Positions 1-7,111 of a stretch of 10,344 nt of DNA are shown here, one piece after another (position 1 is the first letter of the stretch; each line of letters begins with the position of its first letter). Made by a program: the position numbers and the translations under genes. The notes beneath the pieces were generated by a model that did not search any database, was not told where the DNA came from, and saw nothing but the letters and a program-made list of their open reading frames with translations. This DNA is from WFZT01 sp964571845 (GTDB taxonomy: Bacteria > Hydrothermota > Hydrothermia > B15-G9 > WFZT01), in the NCBI GenBank assembly GCA_964571845.1, contig CAZNDM010000024.1:1-10344 (forward strand), given 5' to 3'.

Positions 1-111
1 CGCTATGCGGGGGAGGATTAAGGAGGGGGTGGAAAGAGCTGATCTGACAGGGAAAAGCAAGAAAAACTCTCTTTGCCCTCCCCTCAATCCCCTCCCACTC
101 CGTGGGAGGGG
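1..111 (-). repeat. Left copy of composite repeat core (truncated at window edge)
   Basis: Read on the minus strand, this is a 111-bp segment that aligns without gaps to 10099-10209 on the plus strand. It consists of a GC-rich hairpin (about 92-111), a stretch rich in G ending near 76, a 66-bp linker (10-75), and a half hairpin (1-16) cut by the window edge. By eye the linker matches the right copy at about 45 of 66 positions, with the outer 46 bp much better conserved than the inner 20. Seen directly; no protein product is supported. It is probably a dispersed intergenic repeat of the REP/palindromic type, but copy number in the genome cannot be seen here. Confidence 0.8.
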
Positions 112-300
112 AGGTTGTGGTGGACTCCCGCATAATGGGAGAAGAGTTGGTGGATCTCCTCTGTAAACGGCAGAAAAGTTCGTGGACACACTCCCACATC
201 GTGAGAGGAGAGGCTGTGAATGCACTCCCGCACCGCAGAAAGGATAATCAGGTGTGTTTTCCTATCGCATGGGGGTTTTCTCACTCTGTGGAATCCATGA
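92..300 (-). repeat. Left degenerate hairpin array
   Basis: CTCCC boxes begin at 92, 125, 156, 191 and 225 (spacings 33, 31, 35 and 34 bp), each followed after a short loop by a GGGAG-like complement, so each unit can form a small hairpin. The linkers (such as GTTGTGGTGGA) resemble the reverse complement of the linker in the right array (TTCACACACAAT), so this array has the opposite orientation. Units are best near the core at 76-111 and become hard to recognise after about 260. Positions 301-384, up to the stop codon of the nucleotidase gene, hold nothing else I can identify. Open frames across the array show hairpin-driven repetition and no protein family. Confidence 0.65.
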
Positions 301-384
301 CGCGGTCAAAGTTTACTGAGTTGATCCTGTTATAGAACCAGCGGGGAAGGTTATTCAAAAATATTTGCGCCCCCGCAGATTTTC

Positions 385-1944
385 CTACGGTATTATTTTG
401 ATTCTGCCTTCTGTGTGCTGTTTTAATGTTCTCTTCATCTTTACATACTTGATTAAGGCGTCAGCGGTTATTACAGTTGTGTTTTTCACCTTCTTTCCGA
501 CAAAAACAAAGTATCCATCTCCACCCTTTGACATCCACTTGTTTATCAAAACCCTGTATTTCTGGTCAGATTCCAATCCTTGCCATACACCATTTTTTCT
601 TACCAGTACCTTTACCACTCTCGAACCGGGATTGGTTATCTTTTTCACCTTTCTCCCATCGTAAATTGCGGAAAAAGACGGCTTTGTCGTGTCAAAAACC
701 ACTCTCAATCCCGAAACCTGAAGAAAACCGCCAGTGCTGGCACGGCAGGAATCAGGCACACCGTCTCCTTTGACCCTCAAGGCAGATGCGGATATTTCAA
801 GCACCTGTTTTAACTCATCACCCGTGAGTTCTACTTCCATGATCTCATTTCTGAAAGGCAGAATGTCATTAATCATTCTGTAGGTAACTGGACCCGGCGG
901 AAAAATCCTGTCTCCACGAATGGAGCCACCGGTAACAAGGGCAACATCGGCATCTTCAAACCAGCTGATCCAGGAATCTGCTATCAAATCACCAAGATTG
1001 GATTCACGCGTCCTGACAGCTGATTTTCTCGCATCAAGGGGAACTTTTGAGTAACCAATCGGTGTGTTCAACTCACGATCGTATGATTTCCATACTTGCT
1101 GAACATAAGCCAGAACCACACTATCAGGTGGTATAGTCGAATCAACTTCAATCAAACTCCACACGGGATCTTTTATTCCACCATCATACTCAAATGTAAG
1201 TGATGCCACATACCTTCCTCTCGCACCTGCGTGGAGAATATATGTTTTTCCAACTTTTCTAAAAATTACTTCATGATCATGACCACCAATAATTATGTCA
1301 ATACCTGCAACTTTTCGTGCAATTTCCCTGTCTGAATCAAAACCTAAGTGAGTGAGGGCAACAATTAGGTTGCACCCCTGCCCCTTCAAAGCCTCCACGG
1401 TTCGCCGGGCTACTTCCACGATGTTTTTATCAAGAATTAATCCTTCACCCGGATTAGCAACTTTAAACAACTGTGGTGTAATGAGACCAAAAAACCCGAT
1501 TCTCAAATCCCCCACTTTCTTTATTGTCCAGGGGAGAATTTTTTGCTTTAGTAAAGGATCCTGAAATTTGATATTGGAGCATACAATTTCAAACCCGGCT
1601 GCTGAAACGGCATCTCGAAAAATCGAAAGCCCGTAATCAAACTCATGATTTCCCGGACAGACGATGTCATAGCCTGTCATAAACATCGCTTTATATTCGG
1701 GTTTTCCATGAAATATTGAGTAAAACGGTCCGAACAGATCGTCTCCTGTGGACACAAGAAAAACCGAACCACCGCCTTCTTTAAAACGCTTTTTCACAGT
1801 CGCAATACGGGGAAGTCCACCGACTTCTTTCTGTTTTGTTCTGAAGGACACAAGGTTACTCTGAAGATCGGATGTCGCAAGGATGGAGATCTTCCCTCCC
1901 TCGAGGGAGAATGCAAAAATCAGGAAAATAGCAATCAACCTCAT
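385..1944 (-). CDS. Exported 5'-nucleotidase / UshA-like metallophosphoesterase
   Basis: Predicted 519-residue protein of the UshA/CD73 family, which hydrolyses nucleotides or related phosphate esters outside the cytoplasm using two metal ions. Residues 1-14 form a short hydrophobic signal-like segment. The N-terminal metallophosphatase domain shows D26-L-Q28, GD at 67-68, GNHE at 98-101, H199, and GGHDH with H222 and H224. The C-terminal 5'-nucleotidase domain shows RESNLGDL (313-320), GGSIRGD (339-345), GGF (405-407) and SKGGDGYF (472-479); F407 and F479 could be the base-stacking pair. Odd: canonical DxH in motif I is DxQ here. I chose ATG at 1944; an in-frame TTG at 1962 would add six residues. 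Neither has a clear Shine-Dalgarno sequence. It begins 22 nt after the NTPase gene and probably shares its transcript. Family call is firm; exact substrate is unknown. Confidence 0.9.
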   Translation of the reverse strand: MRLIAIFLIFAFSLEGGKISILATSDLQSNLVSFRTKQKEVGGLPRIATVKKRFKEGGGSVFLVSTGDDLFGPFYSIFHGKPEYKAMFMTGYDIVCPGNHEFDYGLSIFRDAVSAAGFEIVCSNIKFQDPLLKQKILPWTIKKVGDLRIGFFGLITPQLFKVANPGEGLILDKNIVEVARRTVEALKGQGCNLIVALTHLGFDSDREIARKVAGIDIIIGGHDHEVIFRKVGKTYILHAGARGRYVASLTFEYDGGIKDPVWSLIEVDSTIPPDSVVLAYVQQVWKSYDRELNTPIGYSKVPLDARKSAVRTRESNLGDLIADSWISWFEDADVALVTGGSIRGDRIFPPGPVTYRMINDILPFRNEIMEVELTGDELKQVLEISASALRVKGDGVPDSCRASTGGFLQVSGLRVVFDTTKPSFSAIYDGRKVKKITNPGSRVVKVLVRKNGVWQGLESDQKYRVLINKWMSKGGDGYFVFVGKKVKNTTVITADALIKYVKMKRTLKQHTEGRIKIIP

Positions 1945-1966
1945 TATAAAAATATAAAGCAAAAGT

Positions 1967-3007
1967 TTATCTTGAGAATCTTATCAGCATGATGTCCCCG
2001 TCCTGAACGATGTAGTCCCTGCCCTCCAGTCTGACAAGCCCCATTTCTTTCGCCTTTTTCATATCTCCCCCGGCTTTCATAAAATCGTCAAAGTTGATTA
2101 CTTCTGCCCTTATAAATCCCTTTTCCATATCAGTGTGGATCTTACCCGCTGCCTCACGGGCAGTGGAACCCTTTTTGATGGGCCACGCTCTCACTTCTTT
2201 CTCTCCTGCAGTCAAAAACACAATGTAGCCAAGAACTTCGAATATCTTTTGAATAAGCATATCCGTTGTTGGCCTTTCAAATCCGTAAGCCCTGAACATC
2301 TCCAGTCTCTCATCTTTGTCGAGATCCACGATCTCCCTTTCAAGTGGCAAACATGTCCTGAGATAATCAAGTTGACTCTCACTCACCTTTTTTCTGAATT
2401 CAGGATCTACCTCACCGGATGTAAATTTCTCTTCTGATTGATTGAGCAAAATTATCCTTGGCCTATTTGTGGCAAAAGTATAACCCCTGATAAGATCTCT
2501 CTCGCGACCGCTCAGGTTAACCTTCCACAACGGGATTTCATTTGATAACGCATCCTCGAGTTTTCTCAGAACTTCGATGAGCTCATCAGAAATTTTTCTT
2601 ACCTTTCTTTCTTTTTCCAGTCTTTTCAGCTGGCTGCTGACAAGGGAAAGATCACTTAGAATGAGTCTGAGATTTATTTCTTCAAACTCATCCACAGCGG
2701 AGAAAGGTTCAAAATCAGGTACCACATGGATGAAAGCGTCAAATCCGCTCATTGCGTTGATTATCTCACCTGCATTCTGCTCCCTCCACATTCTTCCAAA
2801 ACCATTGAAGTCAAAGAGTTCAAAACTGGCATAGGTAACCTTCTGAGGCGAGTAGATCTCTGCGAGTTTATCAACTCTATCGTCCGGGATAAAGACCTGA
2901 CCTACATGATCGATAAAGCCCTTTCCGCGGCTACCCTTTCCTTTTGTTATTACTTCAAACAGGGTGGTCTTACCAGCTCCCTGAGTTCCAATTATCGCAA
3001 TTTCCAT
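1967..3007 (-). CDS. Divergent YchF/OLA1-family P-loop NTPase with TGS domain
   Basis: Predicted 346-residue cytoplasmic NTPase. It shows a Walker A loop GTQGAGKT (7-14), a G3-type DFNG (66-69), NQSE (189-192) in the place where YchF has NxxE (the family's ATP-favouring variant of NKxD), a charged helical insert around 120-155, and a C-terminal TGS domain (about 263-346) whose sequence (EVRAWPIKKG, AAGKIHTDMEKGFIRAEVI, DYIVQDGDIM) closely follows YchF. The canonical YchF P-loop segment PNVGKS is replaced by TQGAGKT, and the region between G1 and G3 is short, so it may be a second, specialised paralogue rather than the housekeeping YchF. The start is ATG at 3007, preceded by AGGTGA; a GTG at 3013 is also possible but overlaps the flippase stop. 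It lies 2 nt after the upstream gene, implying translational coupling. Family is sure; its role (ribosome or stress related in known members) is inferred. Confidence 0.88.
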   Translation of the reverse strand: MEIAIIGTQGAGKTTLFEVITKGKGSRGKGFIDHVGQVFIPDDRVDKLAEIYSPQKVTYASFELFDFNGFGRMWREQNAGEIINAMSGFDAFIHVVPDFEPFSAVDEFEEINLRLILSDLSLVSSQLKRLEKERKVRKISDELIEVLRKLEDALSNEIPLWKVNLSGRERDLIRGYTFATNRPRIILLNQSEEKFTSGEVDPEFRKKVSESQLDYLRTCLPLEREIVDLDKDERLEMFRAYGFERPTTDMLIQKIFEVLGYIVFLTAGEKEVRAWPIKKGSTAREAAGKIHTDMEKGFIRAEVINFDDFMKAGGDMKKAKEMGLVRLEGRDYIVQDGDIMLIRFSR

Positions 3008-3009
3008 GA

Positions 3010-3924
3010 TCACTTCACCTTTTTTGTTAAATATAATACGCCACCGACGAGACTCGCAAAGACACCGGAAAGATAGTAAAGAAGAGAGGTCAAAATAGCG
3101 CCTTCCCTGCCAAGTCCAGAACTAAAAAGTGCGACAAATCCACCTTCTCTCAATCCTATTCCGCTGACAGTCACAGGGATCATGGCAATCATGTTGATCA
3201 AAGGGACGAAAAATAAAAACCTGTAAAGTGGATATTCAAGCCCGATTGACCTCATTGCAAAATATGCACTTATGGCGTAAGAAAATTGAACGCCAAAGGA
3301 TATAAGGATGCCAACAAAAACCCTGAGCTTTGAGTTTCTAAAGTCATAGTATGTGTCATAAAATCTGGCAAACCTCTCACCGATTTTCAGAACCTTTATG
3401 AGGAGCATTGCGCTCCTAAGGGTTTTGTAAAAGAATTTATTGAAAGACAGAATCATGACAGCGATCAGTCCAGCGGCAGCTGCAAATATCAATTTTTTCA
3501 GGTCAGCCGGAAGATTGAAGCCGATGCTAACTGCAACAAGAGAAAGGAGGGCAACTGCAATAAAACCTGTTAACCTATCAATAACCACAACGGCGAAACC
3601 TTCTGAGAATCTTTTTCCACCGTTGGAGATATAGTATCCACGCACCACATCGAGTCCGCCCGATGGCAGGAAGTTTCCAAGGAAAAAACTAACGAGATAT
3701 ATTCTGAGAAGAGTGAAAAAGGATGTGGAGTCGTTGAGAAAGTACTTCCATCTATAGGTCTGAAAAGCAATAGCAAGGAAATTAAACGCAACAGAGAGGA
3801 CAAAAATCTGTGGCTTTATCTGCTTCAGAAGTGAGAAGAATCTCGCTGGCTGAGCCTTTTGAAAGATCAGGAAGAAAACGAGGATTGTAAGCAGCAGTCT
3901 CAGGAGACCGGAGAATTTTTTCAT
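3010..3924 (-). CDS. Flippase-like integral membrane protein (LPG synthase TM / YbhN family)
   Basis: Predicted 304-residue polytopic membrane protein of the lysylphosphatidylglycerol-synthase transmembrane family (Pfam PF03706). Hydrophobic segments lie near residues 7-21, 38-56, 72-87, 110-136, 146-160, 203-225, 235-255 and 278-299. Family signatures are FLPSGGLDVVR (85-95), IDRLTG (115-120) and IPVTVSGIGLREGG (249-262). No aminoacyl-transferase domain is attached, so it is a stand-alone membrane module, perhaps moving or binding a lipid-linked substrate; the substrate is unknown. The start chosen is ATG at 3924, because the longer open frame runs into the serine tRNA gene. This ATG lies only 10 nt after the tRNA 3' end and has no Shine-Dalgarno sequence (the leader is CTCTCTCCTT). 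The stop is followed after 2 nt by the NTPase start. Confidence 0.88.
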   Translation of the reverse strand: MKKFSGLLRLLLTILVFFLIFQKAQPARFFSLLKQIKPQIFVLSVAFNFLAIAFQTYRWKYFLNDSTSFFTLLRIYLVSFFLGNFLPSGGLDVVRGYYISNGGKRFSEGFAVVVIDRLTGFIAVALLSLVAVSIGFNLPADLKKLIFAAAAGLIAVMILSFNKFFYKTLRSAMLLIKVLKIGERFARFYDTYYDFRNSKLRVFVGILISFGVQFSYAISAYFAMRSIGLEYPLYRFLFFVPLINMIAMIPVTVSGIGLREGGFVALFSSGLGREGAILTSLLYYLSGVFASLVGGVLYLTKKVK

Positions 3925-3934
3925 AAGGAGAGAG

Positions 3935-4024
3935 CGGAGAGGGTGGGATTCGAACCCACGGTAGGGGGACAACCCCTACAACGGCTTAGCAAGCCGCCGC
4001 CTTCAACCACTCGGCCACCTCTCC
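3935..4024 (-). tRNA. tRNA-Ser(GCT)
   Basis: The minus strand folds as a 90-nt type II tRNA. The acceptor GGAGAGG pairs with CCTCTCC, followed by discriminator G. U8-G9 precedes a GCC/GGC D stem. The anticodon arm is GCGGC-TTGCTAA-GCCGT with anticodon GCT, reading AGC and AGU serine codons. A long variable arm pairs TAGGGG with CCCCTA, and the T arm is GTGGG-TTCGAAT-CCCAC. The 3' CCA is not encoded (CTC follows), so it must be added by a nucleotidyltransferase. It lies 6 nt downstream of the other serine tRNA and 10 nt upstream of the flippase-like gene. Confidence 0.95.
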
Positions 4025-4030
4025 ATCTAA

Positions 4031-4116
4031 TGGCGGAGGGTGAGGGACTCGAACCCCCAAGGGCAAACGCCCAGCGGATTTCAAATCCGCCGCCTTACCA
4101 ATTAGGCTAACCCTCC
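4031..4116 (-). tRNA. tRNA-Ser(TGA)
   Basis: The minus strand folds as an 86-nt type II tRNA including an encoded 3' CCA. The acceptor GGAGGGT pairs with ACCCTCC, then discriminator G and CCA. U8-A9, a GCC/GGC D stem with a loop containing TTGG, and the anticodon arm GCGGA-TTTGAAA-TCCGC give anticodon TGA, which reads UCA serine codons. The variable arm pairs GGGC with GCCC, and the T arm is GGGGG-TTCGAGT-CCCTC with one G-U pair. Unlike its neighbour, it encodes CCA. It follows rplQ by 37 nt and probably starts from the promoter at 4129-4157. Confidence 0.95.
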
Positions 4117-4128
4117 GCTGGCGTATTT

Positions 4129-4157
4129 ATTTTAAATAGCTGGTTGTCTCCTATCAA
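4129..4157 (-). promoter_or_regulatory. Predicted promoter of the tRNA-Ser pair
   Basis: On the minus strand, TTGATA (4152-4157) and TAAAAT (4129-4134) are 17 bp apart, each matching five of six bases of the sigma-70 type consensus. The expected start near 4122 lies just before the first tRNA nucleotide at 4116. The -35 box overlaps the stop codon of rplQ. Read-through from rplQ remains possible because no terminator is visible between them. Confidence 0.6.
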
Positions 4158-4522
4158 TCCCTTTCAGGGAACTTGATAAGCTCAAGAACTGCCATTTCGG
4201 CACCGTCACCCTTCCTGAATCCCAGCCTGTATATCCTGGTGTAACCTCCGGGTCTGTCCTTAAAAAGAGGAGCTATCTCATCAAAAAGATAGTTTGTCAT
4301 CTGCCTGTCAACAAGATACCTTCTGACAAGCCTTCTCCTGTTAAAATTGTCCTCTTTGCCGATCGTGATTAACTTTTCAACAAAACTGCGTGTTGCCTTC
4401 GCCTTCGCAAGGGTTGTCTTTATTTTTCCGTGCTTCAGAAGTGAAATTGCCTGATTCCTCAAAAGTGCCAGCCTGTGCTCCCTGTCTCTTCCCAGCTTCT
4501 TAACTCTCTTTCTGTGTCTCAT
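4154..4522 (-). CDS. rplQ: 50S ribosomal protein L17
   Basis: Predicted 122-residue large-subunit ribosomal protein that binds 23S rRNA near the exit tunnel. The start MRHRKRVKKLGRDREHR and the following LLRNQAISLLKHGKIKTT are the standard conserved N-terminal block, and the basic C-terminal part ends with the GGYTRIYRLGFRKGD region and a final beta strand (AEMAVLELI), as expected for a full-length protein. Its ATG overlaps the rpoA stop in an ATGA arrangement (4519-4522), so translation is probably coupled. It is the last gene of the alpha operon; two serine tRNA genes follow. Confidence 0.97.
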   Translation of the reverse strand: MRHRKRVKKLGRDREHRLALLRNQAISLLKHGKIKTTLAKAKATRSFVEKLITIGKEDNFNRRRLVRRYLVDRQMTNYLFDEIAPLFKDRPGGYTRIYRLGFRKGDGAEMAVLELIKFPERD

Positions 4523-5517
4523 TGGGCAACCTCCTTACTCTCCTCTTCACTCAAATACTTGGAAACATCCATGCCAAAAGTTAACCCAAACTGCTCAAGC
4601 TTCTCCTTTATCTCCTCAAGGGACTTTTCTCCAAAATTCTTAACCTGGAGAATCTCCTCCTCTGTCTTGGAGACGAGCTGAGCAATTGTCTCTATACCGG
4701 CTTCTTTCAAACAATTAGCAGTCCTCTTGGATGGCTCAAGAAAATCTATGCTCTTATTGAGGATCTGATGGATCTTCTCCTTCTCCTCAAATTTGAGCTC
4801 ACCCTTGCCGTAAGGAGATCCGATCTTCTTCAAAACCGGCTGAACGGACTCTATCAGAGTTTTAGCAGCCATCTCAAGAGCCTCGTCGGGCTTTATTGTA
4901 CCGTCTGTCCAGATCTCCAGAATAAGCTTTTCATAATCCGTCCTCGCCTTCACACGCACATTCTCCACCGTGTAGTTAACTTTAACTATCGGCGAAAAGA
5001 CGCCATCCACAAAAATTGTGCCAGCGGGAAATCCTTCCTTTGGAATCTCATTTGACGGCACATAACCACGACCTTTAACCGCTATGAGCTCCGCGTAAAA
5101 CTTTGCGTCCTCGCTTGTGAGCGTCACGATGTGGTGATCCGGGTTCACGATTTCCACATGGTCAGGTATGTCAATATCACCAGCTTTAACTTCTCTCACA
5201 CCTTCAGCGCGGATGTACATGGTGGCTTTTGTATCCACTTCTTCGTCAATCTTTAATCTCACACCTTTAAGATTCAGAACGATCTGCGGAACTTCCTCAA
5301 GAACTCCGGGAATTGTGGAAAACTCGTGGGCAACTCCGTCAATCCTGAAAGCAACGATTGAGTATCCGGGAATAGAGGAAAGCAGTACCCTTCTCAGGGC
5401 ATTACCCACGGTTATTCCGTATCCTCTCTCAAGCGGGACATAAACGAATCTACCGTATTTATCGCTCAACTCTTCAACATAAACGCCCTGCGGTAAAACA
5501 AATTGTAAGTCAAACAT
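4519..5517 (-). CDS. rpoA: DNA-directed RNA polymerase subunit alpha
   Basis: Predicted 332-residue alpha subunit. The N-terminal dimerisation and assembly domain (about 1-230) contains GRFVYVPLERGYGITVGNALRR (22-43, the conserved assembly helix) and STIPGVLEEVPQIVLNLKG (67-85). The C-terminal domain (about 250-318) has the helix-hairpin-helix fold that contacts UP-element DNA and activators. The residues equal to E. coli R265, N268, C269, K271, G296, K298 and S299 are present (KRTANCLK and NFGEKS), while the position of K297 is glutamate. Linker and length are usual. The start is ATG at 5517 with GAGGTGAT a few bases upstream, 14 nt after the rpsD stop. Conserved alpha-operon position. Confidence 0.98.
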   Translation of the reverse strand: MFDLQFVLPQGVYVEELSDKYGRFVYVPLERGYGITVGNALRRVLLSSIPGYSIVAFRIDGVAHEFSTIPGVLEEVPQIVLNLKGVRLKIDEEVDTKATMYIRAEGVREVKAGDIDIPDHVEIVNPDHHIVTLTSEDAKFYAELIAVKGRGYVPSNEIPKEGFPAGTIFVDGVFSPIVKVNYTVENVRVKARTDYEKLILEIWTDGTIKPDEALEMAAKTLIESVQPVLKKIGSPYGKGELKFEEKEKIHQILNKSIDFLEPSKRTANCLKEAGIETIAQLVSKTEEEILQVKNFGEKSLEEIKEKLEQFGLTFGMDVSKYLSEEESKEVAQ

Positions 5518-5531
5518 AAAAAATCACCTCA

Positions 5532-6161
5532 CTACTTAGAGTAGAGCTCAATGATGAGCCTTTCTGTTATCGGATGGGTAATGTCGCTTCTGACTGGATA
5601 TCTGAGGACCTTTCCGAGGAATTTGTCCTTATCAAGGCTTAACCAAGTAGGAATCTGCTCAGGATTTGTGTCCTCAAGAGCCTCTTTAACAAACGGGATG
5701 TTTTTGGACTTTTCTTTCAAGGTAATCTCATCTCCAGGTCTCACGAGATAGGACGGTATGTCCACCTTGTGTCCATTGACGATAACATGTCCATGAGTAA
5801 CGAGCTGTCTTGCCTGTGCGCGGGATTTGGCAAATCCGAGGTGGTAAACCACATTATCAAGTCTCCGCTCGAGCAAGGAAAGCAGGTTTTCACCAACATT
5901 TCCACCCATTCTCCTCGCCTTTTCGTAGTAATTCCTGAACTGCTTTTCGAGGACACCGTAGATTCTTTTAACTTTCTGCTTCTCTCTCAGCTGTAGGCTG
6001 TAGATACTGTGCTTAACTCGTCTCGTGGGACCGTGGACACCCGGTGGATATCTTCTTCTCTCAAATGGGCACTTGGAAGTAAAGCATTTCTCTCCCTTGA
6101 GGAAAAGCTTCTCTCCCTCTCTTCTACATAATCTGCATTTAGGACCTGTGTATCTTGCCAT
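5532..6161 (-). CDS. rpsD: 30S ribosomal protein S4 (zinc-type)
   Basis: Predicted 209-residue primary 16S rRNA binding protein, normal full length. It has the zinc (C+) form of the N-terminus, with cysteines C9, C12, C26 and C31 (KCRLC, then GEKCFTSKCPF). The S4 RNA-binding domain lies around 98-160 (RRLDNVVYHLGFAKSRAQAR, then QLVTHGHVIVNG). In some bacteria S4 represses the alpha operon translationally, but no S4-binding pseudoknot is obvious here, and the leader upstream of rpmJ is short. The gene starts 4 nt after rpsK, with its Shine-Dalgarno sequence (GGAGGA) inside the last rpsK codons. Confidence 0.98.
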   Translation of the reverse strand: MARYTGPKCRLCRREGEKLFLKGEKCFTSKCPFERRRYPPGVHGPTRRVKHSIYSLQLREKQKVKRIYGVLEKQFRNYYEKARRMGGNVGENLLSLLERRLDNVVYHLGFAKSRAQARQLVTHGHVIVNGHKVDIPSYLVRPGDEITLKEKSKNIPFVKEALEDTNPEQIPTWLSLDKDKFLGKVLRYPVRSDITHPITERLIIELYSK

Positions 6162-6165
6162 TTTA

Positions 6166-6567
6166 CTACACTCTCCTCCTCTTAGGTGGTCTGCAACCGT
6201 TATGAGGTATGGGGGTTACATCCCTGATAGCGAACACCTGCAAGCCAGCAGCCTGAATAGCTCTAATAGCCGCTTCCCTGCCAGGACCCGGGCCCTTAAC
6301 CCAGACTTCAACTCTCTGGACACCCAGGTCTTTTGCCTCTTTTGCAGCAGCTTCGGCTGCCTTGGAAGCGGCAAATGGAGTCCCCTTTCTTGTACCGGAG
6401 AATCCCACCGATCCTGCACTTGCCCAGGCTATCGTATTTCCCTTTAAATCTGTTATTGTCACTATCGTATTGTTAAATGTACTCTGAATGTGGGCTATGC
6501 CTACAGGCTCAACACCCTTAGCCTTTTTCTTCTTTCTCCTCGTAGCCTCACTTCTTCTTCTCGCCAT
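6166..6567 (-). CDS. rpsK: 30S ribosomal protein S11
   Basis: Predicted 133-residue platform protein of the small subunit. A basic N-terminus is followed by the conserved core GIAHIQSTFNNTIVTITD, WASAGSVGFSGTRKGTPFAA, VWVKGPGPGREAAIRA and the C-terminal DVTPIPHNGCRPPKRRRV, all in expected order and length. The start at 6567 is preceded by AAGGAGGA, whose first bases belong to the rpsM stop region, a tight operon arrangement with an 11-nt gap. Confidence 0.98.
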   Translation of the reverse strand: MARRRSEATRRKKKKAKGVEPVGIAHIQSTFNNTIVTITDLKGNTIAWASAGSVGFSGTRKGTPFAASKAAEAAAKEAKDLGVQRVEVWVKGPGPGREAAIRAIQAAGLQVFAIRDVTPIPHNGCRPPKRRRV

Positions 6568-6578
6568 AAAAGTCCTCC

Positions 6579-6947
6579 TTATTTCTTCCTCTTCTTAAAG
6601 ATATTTCCACGAGGACCCTTTCTGGTTCTCGCATTTGACCTCGTTCTCTGGCCTCTCACAGGCAATCCCATCTTGTGTCTCAATCCCCTGTAACATCCAA
6701 TATCAATTAGTCGCTTGATGTTTCTCTGAATTTCTGCACGCAGGGCACCTTCTACCTTGTATTTGTCCACTTCTGCTCTGAGCTTGGCAATCTCTTCCTC
6801 TGTAAGATCCTTCACTCTCTTATCCGGATCCACACCTGAATCTCTGATTATTTTCCATGCAGTTGAGCGACCAATACCAAAAATGTAGGTCAATCCAACC
6901 CAAACCTTTTTATTTCTTGGTAAATCTACTCCAGCGATTCTTGCCAT
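6579..6947 (-). CDS. rpsM: 30S ribosomal protein S13
   Basis: Predicted 122-residue head protein of the small subunit that contacts tRNA and the large subunit. The opening ARIAGVDLPRNKKVWVGLTY, the helix-hairpin-helix FGIGRSTAWKI, the central helices, and the basic tail (GLPVRGQRTRSNARTRKGPRG followed by lysines) are typical and complete. The start codon at 6947 has a strong AGGAGG that overlaps the stop codon of rpmJ. Confidence 0.98.
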   Translation of the reverse strand: MARIAGVDLPRNKKVWVGLTYIFGIGRSTAWKIIRDSGVDPDKRVKDLTEEEIAKLRAEVDKYKVEGALRAEIQRNIKRLIDIGCYRGLRHKMGLPVRGQRTRSNARTRKGPRGNIFKKRKK

Positions 6948-6959
6948 TAACTATACCTC

Positions 6960-7073
6960 CTAACCCTGCCTCTGCTTGTGCTTGGGATTTTCACAAATTA
7001 CCATTAATTTCCCTCTTCTTCTCACTATTTTACACTTCGGGCACATTTTTTTGACAGAAGACCTAACTTTCAT
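6960..7073 (-). CDS. rpmJ: 50S ribosomal protein L36 (zinc-type)
   Basis: A 37-residue protein: MKVRSSVKKM, then CPKCKIVRRRGKLMVICENP and KHKQRQG. The zinc-ribbon ligands C11, C14, C27 and H32 are all present, so this is the C+ form. It is full length. ATG at 7073 is preceded by GGAGGA (7081-7086) and a GATATAC spacer, an unusually strong initiation region. The TAG stop at 6960-6962 overlaps the Shine-Dalgarno of rpsM. It is the first gene of the alpha operon here; infA, which often precedes it, is missing. Confidence 0.96.
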   Translation of the reverse strand: MKVRSSVKKMCPKCKIVRRRGKLMVICENPKHKQRQG

Positions 7074-7111
7074 GTATATCTCCTCCGTTCAGGGAATTCA
7101 AAAGGTATATA

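Noticed and set aside
341..376. Terminator after the nucleotidase gene (GCGGGG and CCCCGC arms)
   Set aside because: The arms are only 6 bp with a loop of about 24 nt and no U tract follows on the minus strand, so a Rho-independent terminator is not supported.
3925..3972. Longer start for the flippase-like protein (16 extra residues)
   Set aside because: The extension is encoded by the T arm and acceptor of tRNA-Ser(GCT) and has no family similarity. ATG at 3924 matches a typical N-terminus.
4031..4116. Selenocysteine tRNA
   Set aside because: The anticodon is TGA, reading UCA, not TCA reading UGA. The acceptor, D and T arms have normal serine tRNA sizes.
6025..6447. 140-residue plus-strand open frame opposite rpsD and rpsK
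   Set aside because: It is antisense to two highly conserved ribosomal genes, with no family features or start signals.
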